Source: Cyanobacteriota bacterium
Lineage (GTDB): Bacteria; Cyanobacteriota; Cyanobacteriia; Phormidesmidales; Phormidesmidaceae
Direction of reading: 5' to 3'
Assembly: GCA_027592485.1 (NCBI GenBank)
Contig: JAQCKL010000120.1
Coordinates: forward strand, 1-9,888
Length of the DNA: 9,888 nt
The notes beneath the pieces were generated by a model. It did no database searches, had not been told where the DNA came from, and saw nothing but the letters and a program-made list of their open reading frames with translations. A program made the position numbers and the translations under genes. Shown piece after piece: positions 1 through 6,209 of this stretch (within the stretch, counting starts at the first letter, position 1; each line of letters starts with the position of its first letter).

Positions 1-299
1 CCCTGGTTGCCAGTGAGGCCAAACAGCCTCTCCTTCAGCACCGGATCTTGACCATTCCAGAGGGCGATCGCAAAGCACAATTTCTGCCGATCGTCGCAAA
101 TCCCCAGCAGGCCATCTTCCCCCCAGCGATAGGCGCGGCTGTGGGATTGGGCATGGGAAAAGTAGTCCCAGGCTTCGCCATTGGCGCTGTAGTCTTCGCG
201 GACGGTGCCCCATTGGCGATCGCTCAGGTAAGGCCCCCATTGTTTCCAAGGGGTGGCGGGGTTGTGGCTAGCTTGGAGTTTTTGGTGTTCAGCGATCAT
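1..299 (-). CDS. MGH1/GH63-like glucosidase, N-terminal part (runs off the left edge)
   Basis: Only the first 99 codons are inside the window. The peptide carries WGPYLSDRQWGTVREDYSA near residues 22-40, SRAYRWGEDGLLGICDD near 55-71 and FAIALWNGQDPVLKERLFGL near 76-95. These match, from memory, the conserved start of large (about 850-900 residue) bacterial glucosidases with an MGH1-like (alpha/alpha)6 glycosidase domain related to GH63. Such enzymes are presumed to release glucose from alpha-glucosides; the exact substrate is not known to me. The ATG at 299 is the start because an in-frame TAA lies 9 nt upstream. No clear Shine-Dalgarno is visible. The gene begins 88 bp after the stop of the debranching enzyme on the same strand, so the two may be co-transcribed and act on the same glucans. 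The catalytic residues lie outside the window. Confidence 0.85.
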   Translation of the reverse strand, partial: MIAEHQKLQASHNPATPWKQWGPYLSDRQWGTVREDYSANGEAWDYFSHAQSHSRAYRWGEDGLLGICDDRQKLCFAIALWNGQDPVLKERLFGLTGNQ

Positions 300-346
300 G
301 GGTATGGGTTATGTCAGGGTTAGGGATTAGGGCACATTGCCAGGGT

Positions 347-370
347 TCTAGGGATCCGGCACCCCCTAGA
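347..370 (-). other. Small hairpin between the two glycosidase genes
   Basis: TCTAGGG at 347-353 and CCCTAGA at 364-370 form a 7-bp stem with a 10-nt loop in the 88-bp gap between the debranching enzyme and the glucosidase. There is no T-run behind it on the minus strand, so it is not a convincing intrinsic terminator. It could be a processing or attenuation site, or chance. The rest of the gap is a run of GGGTTAGGG-like repeats on the plus strand with no other signal. Confidence 0.2.
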
Positions 371-387
371 TCAGCCAAGCCAGCCCA

Positions 388-2448
388 TCAGATCAGCAAA
401 GGCGATGGGTCAGCGGGGCATGCCCCCGGCCCGATTTGCAACCCCTGTAGCACCGCAGCCACAGTCCAGGCTTGGGCGAAAGTCCCTCGGGGAATAAAGG
501 GGGCCTCTCCATCAAAAATCTCACTCAGATTCCCCACACAGCCCGAGCCCAGATGGGCCACCAGGGGCTGCAAAAACTGCCCAACCGCAGTCGCATCTTC
601 ATAGACCCGCCAATGGGCCTGTACAAAGGGACCGATTAGCCAGCCCCAGACCGTGCCCTGGTGGTAGCTGCCATCCCGCTGTAGCGGATCGCCACCGTAG
701 TGACCGACATAGTCCGGATGGCGGCAATCAAGGGACCGCAATCCATGGGAGGTCAGCAACCGTCGGGCAACGGTATCCACCACCGCCTTTTGCTGGGCAG
801 CCGTTAATGGGCTGGCGGGGAGGGAGACGGCGAAAATTTGGTTGGGTCGCAGGGTTGCATCATCACCGTCGGGACCATCCAAAACGTCGTAGCAGTAGCC
901 CCGTTCACCCTGCCAAAATCGCTGGAACCCCTGGCGAGCTTGGTCGGCCAGATATTGGTAGGGCTCACTCGCCTTTCCCAGCACTTGGGCAAATTCCCCC
1001 ATGGTGACGAGGGCGTTGTACCAAAGGGCATTCACCTCCACCGGCTTGCCGATGCGGGGGGTCACCACCCAATCCCCCACCTTGGCATCCATCCAGGTGA
1101 GTTGGACGCCAGCTTCTCCCGCATAGAGCAGCCCATCGGTATCCAGGTGAATTTGATAGCGCGTGCCCGTTTGGTGCCATTGAATCACCGTCTCTAACAC
1201 CGGAAACAGTTCTGCCAAGAAGGCTTGGTCTTCGGTGGTGACCCAGTAAGCGCGCACGGCCTGGAAATACCAGAGGATGGCATCGACGGTGTTGTAATGG
1301 GGCGTTTGCCCCGCCTCGGGAAACACGTTGGGCAACATGCCCTGATCGAGATAGCAGGCAAAGGTCTGCAAAATCGTTCGCGCCACGTCAAACCGCCCTG
1401 TGGCCAGGGTGAGCCCCGGCAGGGCAATCATGGTGTCTCGGCCCCAGTCCCCAAACCAGGGGTAGCCCGCAATGATGGTTTTGCCGGGTGTGCCTTCAAC
1501 GGTGCGATCGACAATGAATTGATCGGCAGCGAGGTGCAGTTGGGCGAGGGGCGTGAGGGGATAAAGGTTTGTGCCCTCCGGGCCGGTTGGGAAAGGCGTA
1601 GGGGCGCAAGGGCTTGCGCCCTCCGGCTCTGTATTCTGGAGGGGAATCGGCAGGCGCGATCGCTCGTAGTCATATCGCCGCTTCAGGGCCTGGGCTCCAT
1701 CGCGATCGGCGGTTGGGTCTGTGCTGACAACTAGGGTGAGGGATGCCCCAGGATCGAGGGTGGCGTTAACGGTCCCCACATGCAGGTGATCATCGGTGGC
1801 ATCGATACCGCGATACTGCTCGATGGCCAGGTGGTAGCCCTGGTACCAGGTATGCTCGGGGGTGAGGGCACCGCGATCGACCCGCCAATAGAGCGGGGTA
1901 GCCGCTTCAAACGCCGTAATTTTCAGCCCGTCCGCAACGGTTTCGACCTGCATCTGCCAATCGTTGGCATGGGTGCTGTGGTGATGGTCGCGGTAGTTGG
2001 CAAAGCCTTTGATCTGCAACTGGATTGGGGCAATTCCACGGATCAGGGTGTAGCGCCCATAGGTGGTGTTGGCACCGGGCTCCATCCACACCCGTTTTTC
2101 GAGCAGATTGGCCCCCAGCGCGTAGGTCCAGACTGGGGTGGTGCCTTCGAGGTGGAAGCGTTCGAGGTGGCGGTAGCCGTGGCCGGTGAGGGTGTTGGGG
2201 GACCAGCGATCGCACCCCAATTGATAGGTCTCATCGCCGCTGTGGACGGTTTCATCCAGCTTGGCAAACAGCAAGGTTCGCCCGAGGGGCGGCTTGAGGG
2301 CGGCAATCAGCAAACCGTGGTAATGACGGGTGAGCAGACCGGCCATGGTGCCGCAGCCATAGCCACCGATACCGTTGGTGATCAGCCATTCTCGCTGCTC
2401 CGCTTGGGCTAAATCGCCACAAATATCTCGGCTAAATTGGAGGGGCAT
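388..2448 (-). CDS. Amylo-alpha-1,6-glucosidase-type glycogen debranching enzyme
   Basis: The 686-residue protein resembles the bacterial/archaeal glycogen debranching family (GH133-like, GDE C-terminal domain), which hydrolyses alpha-1,6-linked glucose in limit-dextrin-type glucans in the cytoplasm. An N-terminal beta-rich domain begins with EWLITNGIGGYGCGTMAGLL (about residues 20-39) followed by TRHYHGLL. The C-terminal (alpha/alpha)6 domain shows GDWGRDT (333-339, Asp338), YNTVDAILWYF (385-395, Asp389), LTWMDAK (450-456) and KPVEVNALWYNAL (468-480, Glu471). These acidic residues are the likely catalytic set. The frame can be extended to a TTG at 2535, but homologues as I recall them start close to MPLQFSRDICGDLA, so the ATG at 2448 is chosen. 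A promoter-like pair also lies over the TTG. Residues about 271-301 form an odd linker (two PEG-containing units 15 residues apart) encoded by a palindromic repeat. The glucosidase downstream probably works with it. Confidence 0.9.
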   Translation of the reverse strand: MPLQFSRDICGDLAQAEQREWLITNGIGGYGCGTMAGLLTRHYHGLLIAALKPPLGRTLLFAKLDETVHSGDETYQLGCDRWSPNTLTGHGYRHLERFHLEGTTPVWTYALGANLLEKRVWMEPGANTTYGRYTLIRGIAPIQLQIKGFANYRDHHHSTHANDWQMQVETVADGLKITAFEAATPLYWRVDRGALTPEHTWYQGYHLAIEQYRGIDATDDHLHVGTVNATLDPGASLTLVVSTDPTADRDGAQALKRRYDYERSRLPIPLQNTEPEGASPCAPTPFPTGPEGTNLYPLTPLAQLHLAADQFIVDRTVEGTPGKTIIAGYPWFGDWGRDTMIALPGLTLATGRFDVARTILQTFACYLDQGMLPNVFPEAGQTPHYNTVDAILWYFQAVRAYWVTTEDQAFLAELFPVLETVIQWHQTGTRYQIHLDTDGLLYAGEAGVQLTWMDAKVGDWVVTPRIGKPVEVNALWYNALVTMGEFAQVLGKASEPYQYLADQARQGFQRFWQGERGYCYDVLDGPDGDDATLRPNQIFAVSLPASPLTAAQQKAVVDTVARRLLTSHGLRSLDCRHPDYVGHYGGDPLQRDGSYHQGTVWGWLIGPFVQAHWRVYEDATAVGQFLQPLVAHLGSGCVGNLSEIFDGEAPFIPRGTFAQAWTVAAVLQGLQIGPGACPADPSPLLI
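1571..1626. repeat. Palindromic repeat inside the debranching enzyme gene
   Basis: GGGCGCAAG (1602-1610) and CTTGCGCCC (1613-1621) form a perfect 9-bp inverted repeat around two bases. An 11-base unit, GTGCCCTCCGG (1571-1581) and GCGCCCTCCGG (1616-1626), recurs 45 bases (15 codons) apart. Motifs of the type GTAGGGGCGCAAGG with a CTTGCGCCC arm are, to my knowledge, common interspersed repeats between genes of cyanobacteria. Here the repeat stays in frame and encodes a Pro/Gly/Thr-rich linker between the two domains of the enzyme. Confidence 0.65.
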
Positions 2449-2506
2449 GGGTGAGGGTGGGGAGCTAGGAGCGAATGTGAGCAGCACCCTAGTATCTCCT
2501 GCTTCA

Positions 2507-2535
2507 GTTATGGCCGTTTTAGCGACGGGTGGCAA
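2507..2535 (-). promoter_or_regulatory. Possible sigma-70-type promoter for the debranching enzyme
   Basis: On the minus strand TTGCCA (2535-2530) is followed after 17 bases by CATAAC (2512-2507). That is 5 of 6 and 4 of 6 matches to the -35 and -10 consensus. A start of transcription near 2500 would leave a leader of about 50 nt before the ATG at 2448. This fits the ATG better than the TTG, which would then lie inside the -35 box. Confidence 0.3.
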
Positions 2536-2584
2536 AGATTTTGCGGGTGTTCCAGTTGGCTTTTTCGCGGGGTAAAAAGGGGCC

Positions 2585-2690
2585 TCATTCTAGGATCAGA
2601 ATACGTTGGCCGGGATTGGCTAGCCAGTAGGCCAGGGTATCGCCGCGCGTCGGTGCCGATGATAATGACGTTGGAGTGGGTAGACGTAAA
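2585..2690 (-). pseudogene. Relic of a GMC-family oxidoreductase N-terminus
   Basis: Two minus-strand frames together read as the start of a glucose-methanol-choline (GMC) oxidoreductase FAD-binding fold. One frame gives NVIIIGTDA, the beta strand and first glycine of the dinucleotide motif. The next gives GDTLAYWLANPGQRILILE followed at once by TGA (2587-2585). Intact relatives read roughly VIIIGTGAGGGTLAYKLA. The break lies near 2641-2655, where two bases seem to be missing and the second glycine has become Asp. Nothing of the remaining 450 or more residues follows; the upstream side also shows no plausible start. GMC enzymes oxidise alcohols or sugars, so an intact copy next to two glycosidases would have made metabolic sense (inference). 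The fragment is too short and broken to be functional. Confidence 0.6.
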
Positions 2691-2937
2691 AGCAAAGCGC
2701 TTTCAGCAATGGTGATACAGCTACCAGCGTGGCTGGCAGTGCGGGTCGGACAACTTGGGTGGGGGAAAGCTGACAATTGTTGGTGTTGCTCAGAGCAGTC
2801 AAGCTTTGTCGGGATGTCTACATGAAAAAGTCGTGGGTTGATTAGGCGTCTTGAGCGCAGTCGTTTTCAATGCGGAGCCAGTGGAAGAACGGCTCTTGCT
2901 GACTGCCTGACCCATGTCCTGAAACAGGACCTCTTTC
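2691..2937. other. Gene-free stretch upstream of the GMC relic
   Basis: I see no credible gene here on either strand. Short open frames overlap one another and resemble nothing I know. The only clear structure is the hairpin at 2916-2930, next to the glycosyltransferase stop codon. Together with the GMC relic, the space between the glycosyltransferase and the debranching gene is close to 490 bases of decayed or regulatory DNA. Confidence 0.5.
2916..2930 (-). terminator. Hairpin just after the glycosyltransferase stop codon
   Basis: GTCCTG (2916-2921) and CAGGAC (2925-2930) form a perfect 6-bp stem with a 3-base loop, 7 bases past the glycosyltransferase stop on the minus strand. There is no U-run behind it in that direction (ATGGGTCAGG follows). 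It may mark a transcript 3' end rather than being a classical intrinsic terminator. Confidence 0.35.
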
Positions 2938-4545
2938 CTAGTCTTGTCTTGACTGGAGACTTGACGGCACATCACTTTCCCAGACTTCGTTCCAAGGATC
3001 TTGAAAGGCGAGTGAAAAAGTGATTGGATATCGCACTTCAAACTGCTCTCTAAAAATCCCTGGCAAATTAAATAGGAAGATGGTTTTCGCGTCCCTCGGC
3101 AAATCTGTGACAGAAAATGACTCTTCAACTCGGGGCAGCAACAAAAATTGGGTCTCCGGCTCCAGCAGGTAACTCAGCGAAATCATACTCGCTGGGTTAT
3201 AGCTAAACGCATCCGTCACAATCAGCGGCGCTTCTGCCCCATTAATCAATTCAGCCACCTGGTGATAGTTAGAACTCAGCCCCTTATTCCACCAGGTATT
3301 TGCCTGGGCATACACCCCACAAGAGAGCACCCCCAGCGCAATCAGCAGCGAGAAAACCAGGGTGGCAAATCGGCGCTTCCAGCTTGGGCGGGCCGTGAAA
3401 TTGCTGGATAGCAGATAAACCACCGCCAGCTGCAACCCCACAAAACAGGGAATCAGATAGCGGGTCACCGTGAAGCGTTGCCCCCCTGACAGCAGATCTG
3501 GCAGCCCAAAGAAGAGCGCCGTCACCCCCATAAACGTGACCATAAACCACCCCGTTTTTCTCGGTGCAGTGCGACAAAGCTGATAGAGGGCATACCCCTG
3601 TAGAGCCAGGATAGGTAGGGCCAGGAGATAGGCGATCGCCGCATCCAAACCAAAATTGAAGTCAACGAAGCTGCGGCTGAAGTTAAAAACGCTGGCCTGC
3701 ACGCCGACAAGGAGCGTTAACGGCACAGCAGTCCAAGACGTGGTTCCCCCCAGCTCTTGGTGGGCCGCAACGATGAAATATACCCAGGGCAGAAAAAACA
3801 CCGCCACCCAACACAGCGTCCCGAAGCAAAATATAGTGCGCTTGCCGACCCGTGGCGATCGCCCCAATTGATTGCCTGCATCGGTACCGAGCACATAGGC
3901 AAAATGCCCGATCGCAATGCACACCGAAAACAGCGCCGTGTAAGCCGCCGCCACCATCGACACCCCGTATAGCACCCAGTTGCGCCAAGAGGGCCTGTCC
4001 ATCGCCCGCAACAACAGCGCACTGCTGGCCAGGATCAGGGCGGTCCAAAACCCAAACTCGCGGGCTTCTTGGCCAAAGACCAGGTGAAGCGGCGATACGG
4101 CAAATAGGGCGATCGCCACCCAACCACTCAGCGGCAAAGCAAACAGTTCCCGGCACAGCCCATACAGCGCCGGAAAGACCAGGAGGCTGAGCAGCGACGA
4201 AAAACCGCGCGTGACCACTGGTGCTGTCCCCCAGACCTGCGCCCAAAATCGCAGCAAGACATAGTAGAGGGGGGGATGCTGGACATCTTCAATGCCCTTG
4301 CGTACCACCATGTCCTTGAGGGTCAAATCGGGAACAAAATCTTGGTAGGCCAGCAGATCCGCCGGTTTTACCACCCGATTCTGAAACAGGTCTTGGCTCA
4401 GATACCGACCCGGACGGGCCGTGATCACCATTGAGGTGTAGGCTTCGTCGTGCCAGTACACCTTGCGGTCCAGATGGGCAAAGCGAAAAGCCGTCCCCAG
4501 GATGAGGAGGGCGATCGCGATCAAACGGATCCATTTAATTGGCAT
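2938..4545 (-). CDS. GT39-type membrane glycosyltransferase
   Basis: This polytopic membrane protein (535 residues from the chosen start) has the layout of glycosyltransferase family 39 (ArnT/PMT-like). These enzymes move a sugar from a polyprenyl-phosphate donor onto an acceptor on the outer face of the membrane. The first membrane segment (about residues 5-20) is followed by the loop YWHDEAYTS with the expected acidic pair Asp33-Glu34. HPPLYYVLL (90-98) and SPLHLVFGQEAREF are further family signatures. About ten hydrophobic segments follow, then a soluble tail of about 120 residues. An ATG at 4620 is possible but would overlap the preceding gene by 47 bases; the ATG at 4545 lies 28 bases after that gene's stop and directly precedes the first membrane helix. 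The pair is probably an operon. The acceptor (lipid, glycan or protein) cannot be told from the sequence. Confidence 0.85.
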   Translation of the reverse strand: MPIKWIRLIAIALLILGTAFRFAHLDRKVYWHDEAYTSMVITARPGRYLSQDLFQNRVVKPADLLAYQDFVPDLTLKDMVVRKGIEDVQHPPLYYVLLRFWAQVWGTAPVVTRGFSSLLSLLVFPALYGLCRELFALPLSGWVAIALFAVSPLHLVFGQEAREFGFWTALILASSALLLRAMDRPSWRNWVLYGVSMVAAAYTALFSVCIAIGHFAYVLGTDAGNQLGRSPRVGKRTIFCFGTLCWVAVFFLPWVYFIVAAHQELGGTTSWTAVPLTLLVGVQASVFNFSRSFVDFNFGLDAAIAYLLALPILALQGYALYQLCRTAPRKTGWFMVTFMGVTALFFGLPDLLSGGQRFTVTRYLIPCFVGLQLAVVYLLSSNFTARPSWKRRFATLVFSLLIALGVLSCGVYAQANTWWNKGLSSNYHQVAELINGAEAPLIVTDAFSYNPASMISLSYLLEPETQFLLLPRVEESFSVTDLPRDAKTIFLFNLPGIFREQFEVRYPITFSLAFQDPWNEVWESDVPSSLQSRQD

Positions 4546-4573
4546 AGCCAGCCCAGCGCCCTCAAGAACGCCC

Positions 4574-4930
4574 TTAATCTGCCTTGGGCATGGAGCGCTT
4601 GCGCATCTTCGCCCAGTCATCGAAGGAAATTCGCTCCTTGGCTAGGCAGGCTTTGCCATTGGTCGTAACGGTGTGGCAAATGAACACGCCGCTACGGTCG
4701 GGCTTGAGCGAAAACTGATATTTCTCGATCAGAATGTCTTCCCAGCCGCCGGTGGAGGGATTGTAGAGCTGGCAGCGATCGGGGGTGTCGGGTTTACGGT
4801 CTTGGTCAAAGGGTCGGGCGTGGTAGAGGCTCCAGGAGCGGTAGAGGCTAGCAATTTCCCCTTTAAAAACGGCAGCAACGACCGAAAGGAGCAGCGTGCC
4901 CAGACCCACAATGGCTGGGGTAATATCCAC
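4574..4930 (-). CDS. Small membrane-anchored protein of unknown function
   Basis: I do not recognise this 118-residue protein. It starts with one hydrophobic segment (residues about 5-23: ITPAIVGLGTLLLSVVAAVF) without a signal-peptidase site. A polar region follows with three cysteines (53, 85, 95), the stretch YNPSTGGWEDILIEKYQFSL, and a basic C-terminus (KMRKRSMPKAD). This suggests a single-pass protein with a small soluble domain. The start is a GTG at 4930: GAGGAAG sits about 8 bases upstream, a strong Shine-Dalgarno that fixes the choice. Its stop is 28 bases before the glycosyltransferase ATG on the same strand, so an accessory role to that enzyme is possible, but only by proximity. Confidence 0.75.
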   Translation of the reverse strand: MDITPAIVGLGTLLLSVVAAVFKGEIASLYRSWSLYHARPFDQDRKPDTPDRCQLYNPSTGGWEDILIEKYQFSLKPDRSGVFICHTVTTNGKACLAKERISFDDWAKMRKRSMPKAD

Positions 4931-4945
4931 AGTTTTTCTTCCTCA
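4922..4945 (-). promoter_or_regulatory. Shine-Dalgarno that fixes a GTG start
   Basis: Reading the minus strand, GAGGAAG is followed by about eight bases and then GTG (4930). There is no ATG nearby in frame, and the hydrophobic N-terminus begins right after the GTG. The site therefore decides the start of the 118-residue protein. Confidence 0.7.
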
Positions 4946-5024
4946 GCAGTTGATGTCGGGGGCAGGGAGTCACCCCACCTTGACGGAATTTTCCATCTAG
5001 CCATCATAGCCAGCTCCCAGCCCC

Positions 5025-5204
5025 CCTAGCCTAGGGTTGATTCATTCAGCAGAGAAAAAGCCAACACGCCCTGTGAGCCCCGCCAAACATCGCGGCCAGG
5101 TTGAACGGCTGTCACGAAATCTCGATGGAGCGATCGGTTTTGAACAAAGACAGTTTTTATCCCTTTAAAGAATCAACCCTAGCCCCTCCCAAAGAGGGGC
5201 TAGG
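5025..5204. repeat. 180-bp MITE/REPIN-like element with inverted hairpin ends
   Basis: The left end is CCTAGCCTAGGGTTGATTC (5025-5043). The right end (5170-5204) reads, in reverse complement, CCTAGC, then 16 extra bases forming a hairpin tip, then CTAGGGTTGATTC. The ends are therefore 19-base inverted repeats, with the left copy lacking the 16-base tip. The left end is itself palindromic (CCCTAG-C-CTAGGG, 5024-5036). The 126 bases between contain no gene. The layout resembles a non-autonomous palindromic element or REP doublet. It lies in the gap between the 112-residue gene and the small membrane protein gene. Confidence 0.5.
5178..5204 (-). terminator. Strong hairpin downstream of the 112-residue gene
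   Basis: CCTAGCCCCTC (5178-5188) and GAGGGGCTAGG (5194-5204) form a perfect 11-bp stem with a 5-base loop, 17 bases after the minus-strand stop at 5222. In that direction it is followed by GTTGATTCTTTAAAGG, a weak T-rich tail. It probably ends the transcript of the 112-residue gene while also being the right arm of the inverted-repeat element. Confidence 0.5.
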
Positions 5205-5221
5205 CCAAAAATAATGACGAC

Positions 5222-5560
5222 CTACACCGCTGAGAAAAGATGGGCGCTGGTGAGGTGGTGGCGGGTCAGGGTGCCGTGGGTGAGGCCGTTGTGGCTGAGC
5301 CGCTCCAGGGTTTGTGGGGAGGATGCCTCCATGGACTCGGACTGGCTCAACTCAGTCGCTGAAGAGACCGTGGCAGAGAGTTCTAGGGGCGGAGTCACCA
5401 TCTCTGCGGCGAGGGCGTTGTGAAAAAAGGCGTCAACGCTAACGGTGGTGAGGAAGAGGGCGATCGCCCCCAGGATCAGCCCTTTAACGGTGAGGTGTTG
5501 CCACAGGGCTTGCCAGGGTGAGCGTTGTGCTCGCTGGGGTTTGATGGAGTCCTGAATCAT
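5222..5560 (-). CDS. Small exported or membrane-anchored Ser/Thr-rich protein, unknown
   Basis: This is a 112-residue protein I do not recognise. A basic, polar N-terminus (residues 1-26, with RAQR and several Gln) precedes a hydrophobic segment at about 27-43 (GLILGAIALFLTTVSVDAFF). Next comes NALAAEM, which resembles a signal-peptidase I site near residues 49-52. The remaining 60 residues are rich in Ser, Thr and His (SSATELSQSESMEASS; HGTLTRHHLTSAHL) and look disordered. It could be a secreted peptide or a single-pass membrane protein. The ATG at 5560 is the only good start; no strong Shine-Dalgarno is present. It contains a HIP1 octamer, so it is native-looking DNA. It stands alone on the minus strand with a hairpin behind it. 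It could be a spurious ORF, but the well-formed export signal argues otherwise. Confidence 0.55.
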   Translation of the reverse strand: MIQDSIKPQRAQRSPWQALWQHLTVKGLILGAIALFLTTVSVDAFFHNALAAEMVTPPLELSATVSSATELSQSESMEASSPQTLERLSHNGLTHGTLTRHHLTSAHLFSAV

Positions 5561-5647
5561 TTATGCAAAAACCAGATTAACACTATCAGTGCTTTTGACA
5601 CTTCGTCGCTTGCCTTGGTCTTGAAGTTCAACCGATAAGGAAACGCA

Positions 5648-5710
5648 ATGAAAAAGTTATCAAAAGTTTATGACGCTAACTTAACAGGTCACGGTGACCT
5701 TGATTCTTAA
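5648..5710 (+). CDS. Possible 20-residue peptide with a good ribosome-binding site
   Basis: ATG at 5648 opens MKKLSKVYDANLTGHGDLDS and stops at TAA 5708-5710. AAGGAAA lies six bases upstream, a better Shine-Dalgarno than most genes in the window have. The same frame continues open after the stop (DFEKSSENYDL and onward to 5947), so it could be a truncated longer frame. Its last third coincides with the palindrome AGGTCACGGTGACCT. I know no family for it; it may be a small protein, a leader peptide or chance. Confidence 0.3.
   Translation: MKKLSKVYDANLTGHGDLDS
5686..5700. promoter_or_regulatory. Perfect 15-bp palindrome, candidate operator
   Basis: AGGTCACGGTGACCT is a perfect inverted repeat of 7-base arms around one central G. 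Its size and symmetry fit a dimeric regulator site. It lies about 130 bases upstream of the minus-strand 112-residue gene and 510 bases before ictB. It also overlaps the 20-codon ORF, in which case it would be coding sequence. The regulator is unknown. Confidence 0.35.
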
Positions 5711-5834
5711 GATTTCGAAAAAAGTAGCGAAAATTACGATCTGTGTGCGTGTCGCCACCTGGTTTTGCCGCTCAAATTTGCTGTGATCCTTTGGGGTAAA
5801 AGCTTGCAGGTTAACCTCTCAGGCTTTAGGTCTG

Positions 5835-5859
5835 GGGGCGATCGCCCCTTGGCAAGGGG
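5835..5859. repeat. Two overlapping palindromes sharing one arm
   Basis: GGGGCGATCGCCCC (5835-5848, containing HIP1) overlaps CCCCTTG-G-CAAGGGG (5845-5859). The CCCC tract can pair either with the G-run to its left or with the one to its right, giving two mutually exclusive hairpins. This could be a chance extension of HIP1 or a small repeat. Confidence 0.4.
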
Positions 5860-6024
5860 GCGGTTCGAGGGAGGTGAGGAAAAAATATCTCAGGCTTGTA
5901 ATATAAGTTTACTTTCTTCAAATAAAGCAGGGTGCTTCCTTTGGTAATAGGGCGATGGGGATAGGAACACCAGCCTGCCCTGGATGGTAGGTGGCGGTGC
6001 CAGGAGGCGATCTGTGGAGGGTTG

Positions 6025-6088
6025 AGATCCCTGGGTGCCGCTGGGGCACCCGAAAACAATCGGACCATCCCCAAGAACCCAGGGATCT
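6025..6088. promoter_or_regulatory. Nested inverted repeats upstream of ictB
   Basis: AGATCCCTGGGT (6025-6036) is perfectly complementary to ACCCAGGGATCT (6077-6088), 12 bp with a 40-base interior. A second stem, GGGTGCC (6033-6039) with GGCACCC (6045-6051), uses part of the left arm, so the two folds compete. It lies 121 bases before the ictB start on its strand. This could be a leader RNA switch, an operator array or a transcript end; no known riboswitch class is recognised. Confidence 0.35.
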
Positions 6089-6184
6089 GTAGGAACGGCG
6101 GGGTGAGTTGGGCTGGCGTCGGTTCCCAATGTCCGATCCCAATGCCCAGCATCTTAGGCAGGACTGCTTGGTTTTGGTACCCTC

Positions 6185-6197
6185 AGGAGTGACGTTG
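6185..6197 (+). promoter_or_regulatory. Shine-Dalgarno suggesting an alternative TTG start for ictB
   Basis: AGGAG (6185-6189) is followed by five bases and TTG (6195), in frame and five codons upstream of the ATG at 6210. For the ATG the spacing would be 20 bases, too long. IctB may therefore begin at 6195 with MSSSL before MFSTVW. The ATG agrees with the family start, so the question stays open. Confidence 0.4.
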
Positions 6198-6209
6198 TCC
6201 TCATCCCTA

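Larger units (their letters stand above)
5561..6209. other. 650-base gene-poor region with several palindromes
   Basis: This stretch separates the minus-strand 112-residue gene from plus-strand ictB, so it should hold both promoters. Longer open frames on the minus strand (5826-6152, 5918-6238) overlap one another, have low-complexity Pro-rich translations and no recognisable domain; I consider them chance. What it does contain is listed separately: a 20-codon ORF with a good ribosome site, a 15-bp palindrome, overlapping palindromes at 5835-5859 and a nested inverted repeat at 6025-6088. TCTCAGGCTT also occurs twice (5817 and 5888). Confidence 0.5.

Noticed and set aside
1225..1734. 169-codon plus-strand open frame opposite the debranching enzyme
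   Set aside because: It lies wholly antisense to a well-conserved enzyme, its translation matches no family, and GC-rich coding DNA commonly leaves the opposite frame open.
1780..2412. 210-codon plus-strand open frame opposite the debranching enzyme
   Set aside because: Gly/Val-rich shadow of the conserved N-terminal domain on the other strand; no domain or ribosome site.
2799..3128. 109-codon minus-strand frame overlapping the glycosyltransferase end
   Set aside because: It is the neighbouring frame of the glycosyltransferase C-terminus and carries no domain of its own.
3683..4246. 187-codon minus-strand frame inside the glycosyltransferase gene
   Set aside because: Overlaps the membrane protein in another frame; Ala/Gly/Arg-rich translation typical of a frame shadow.
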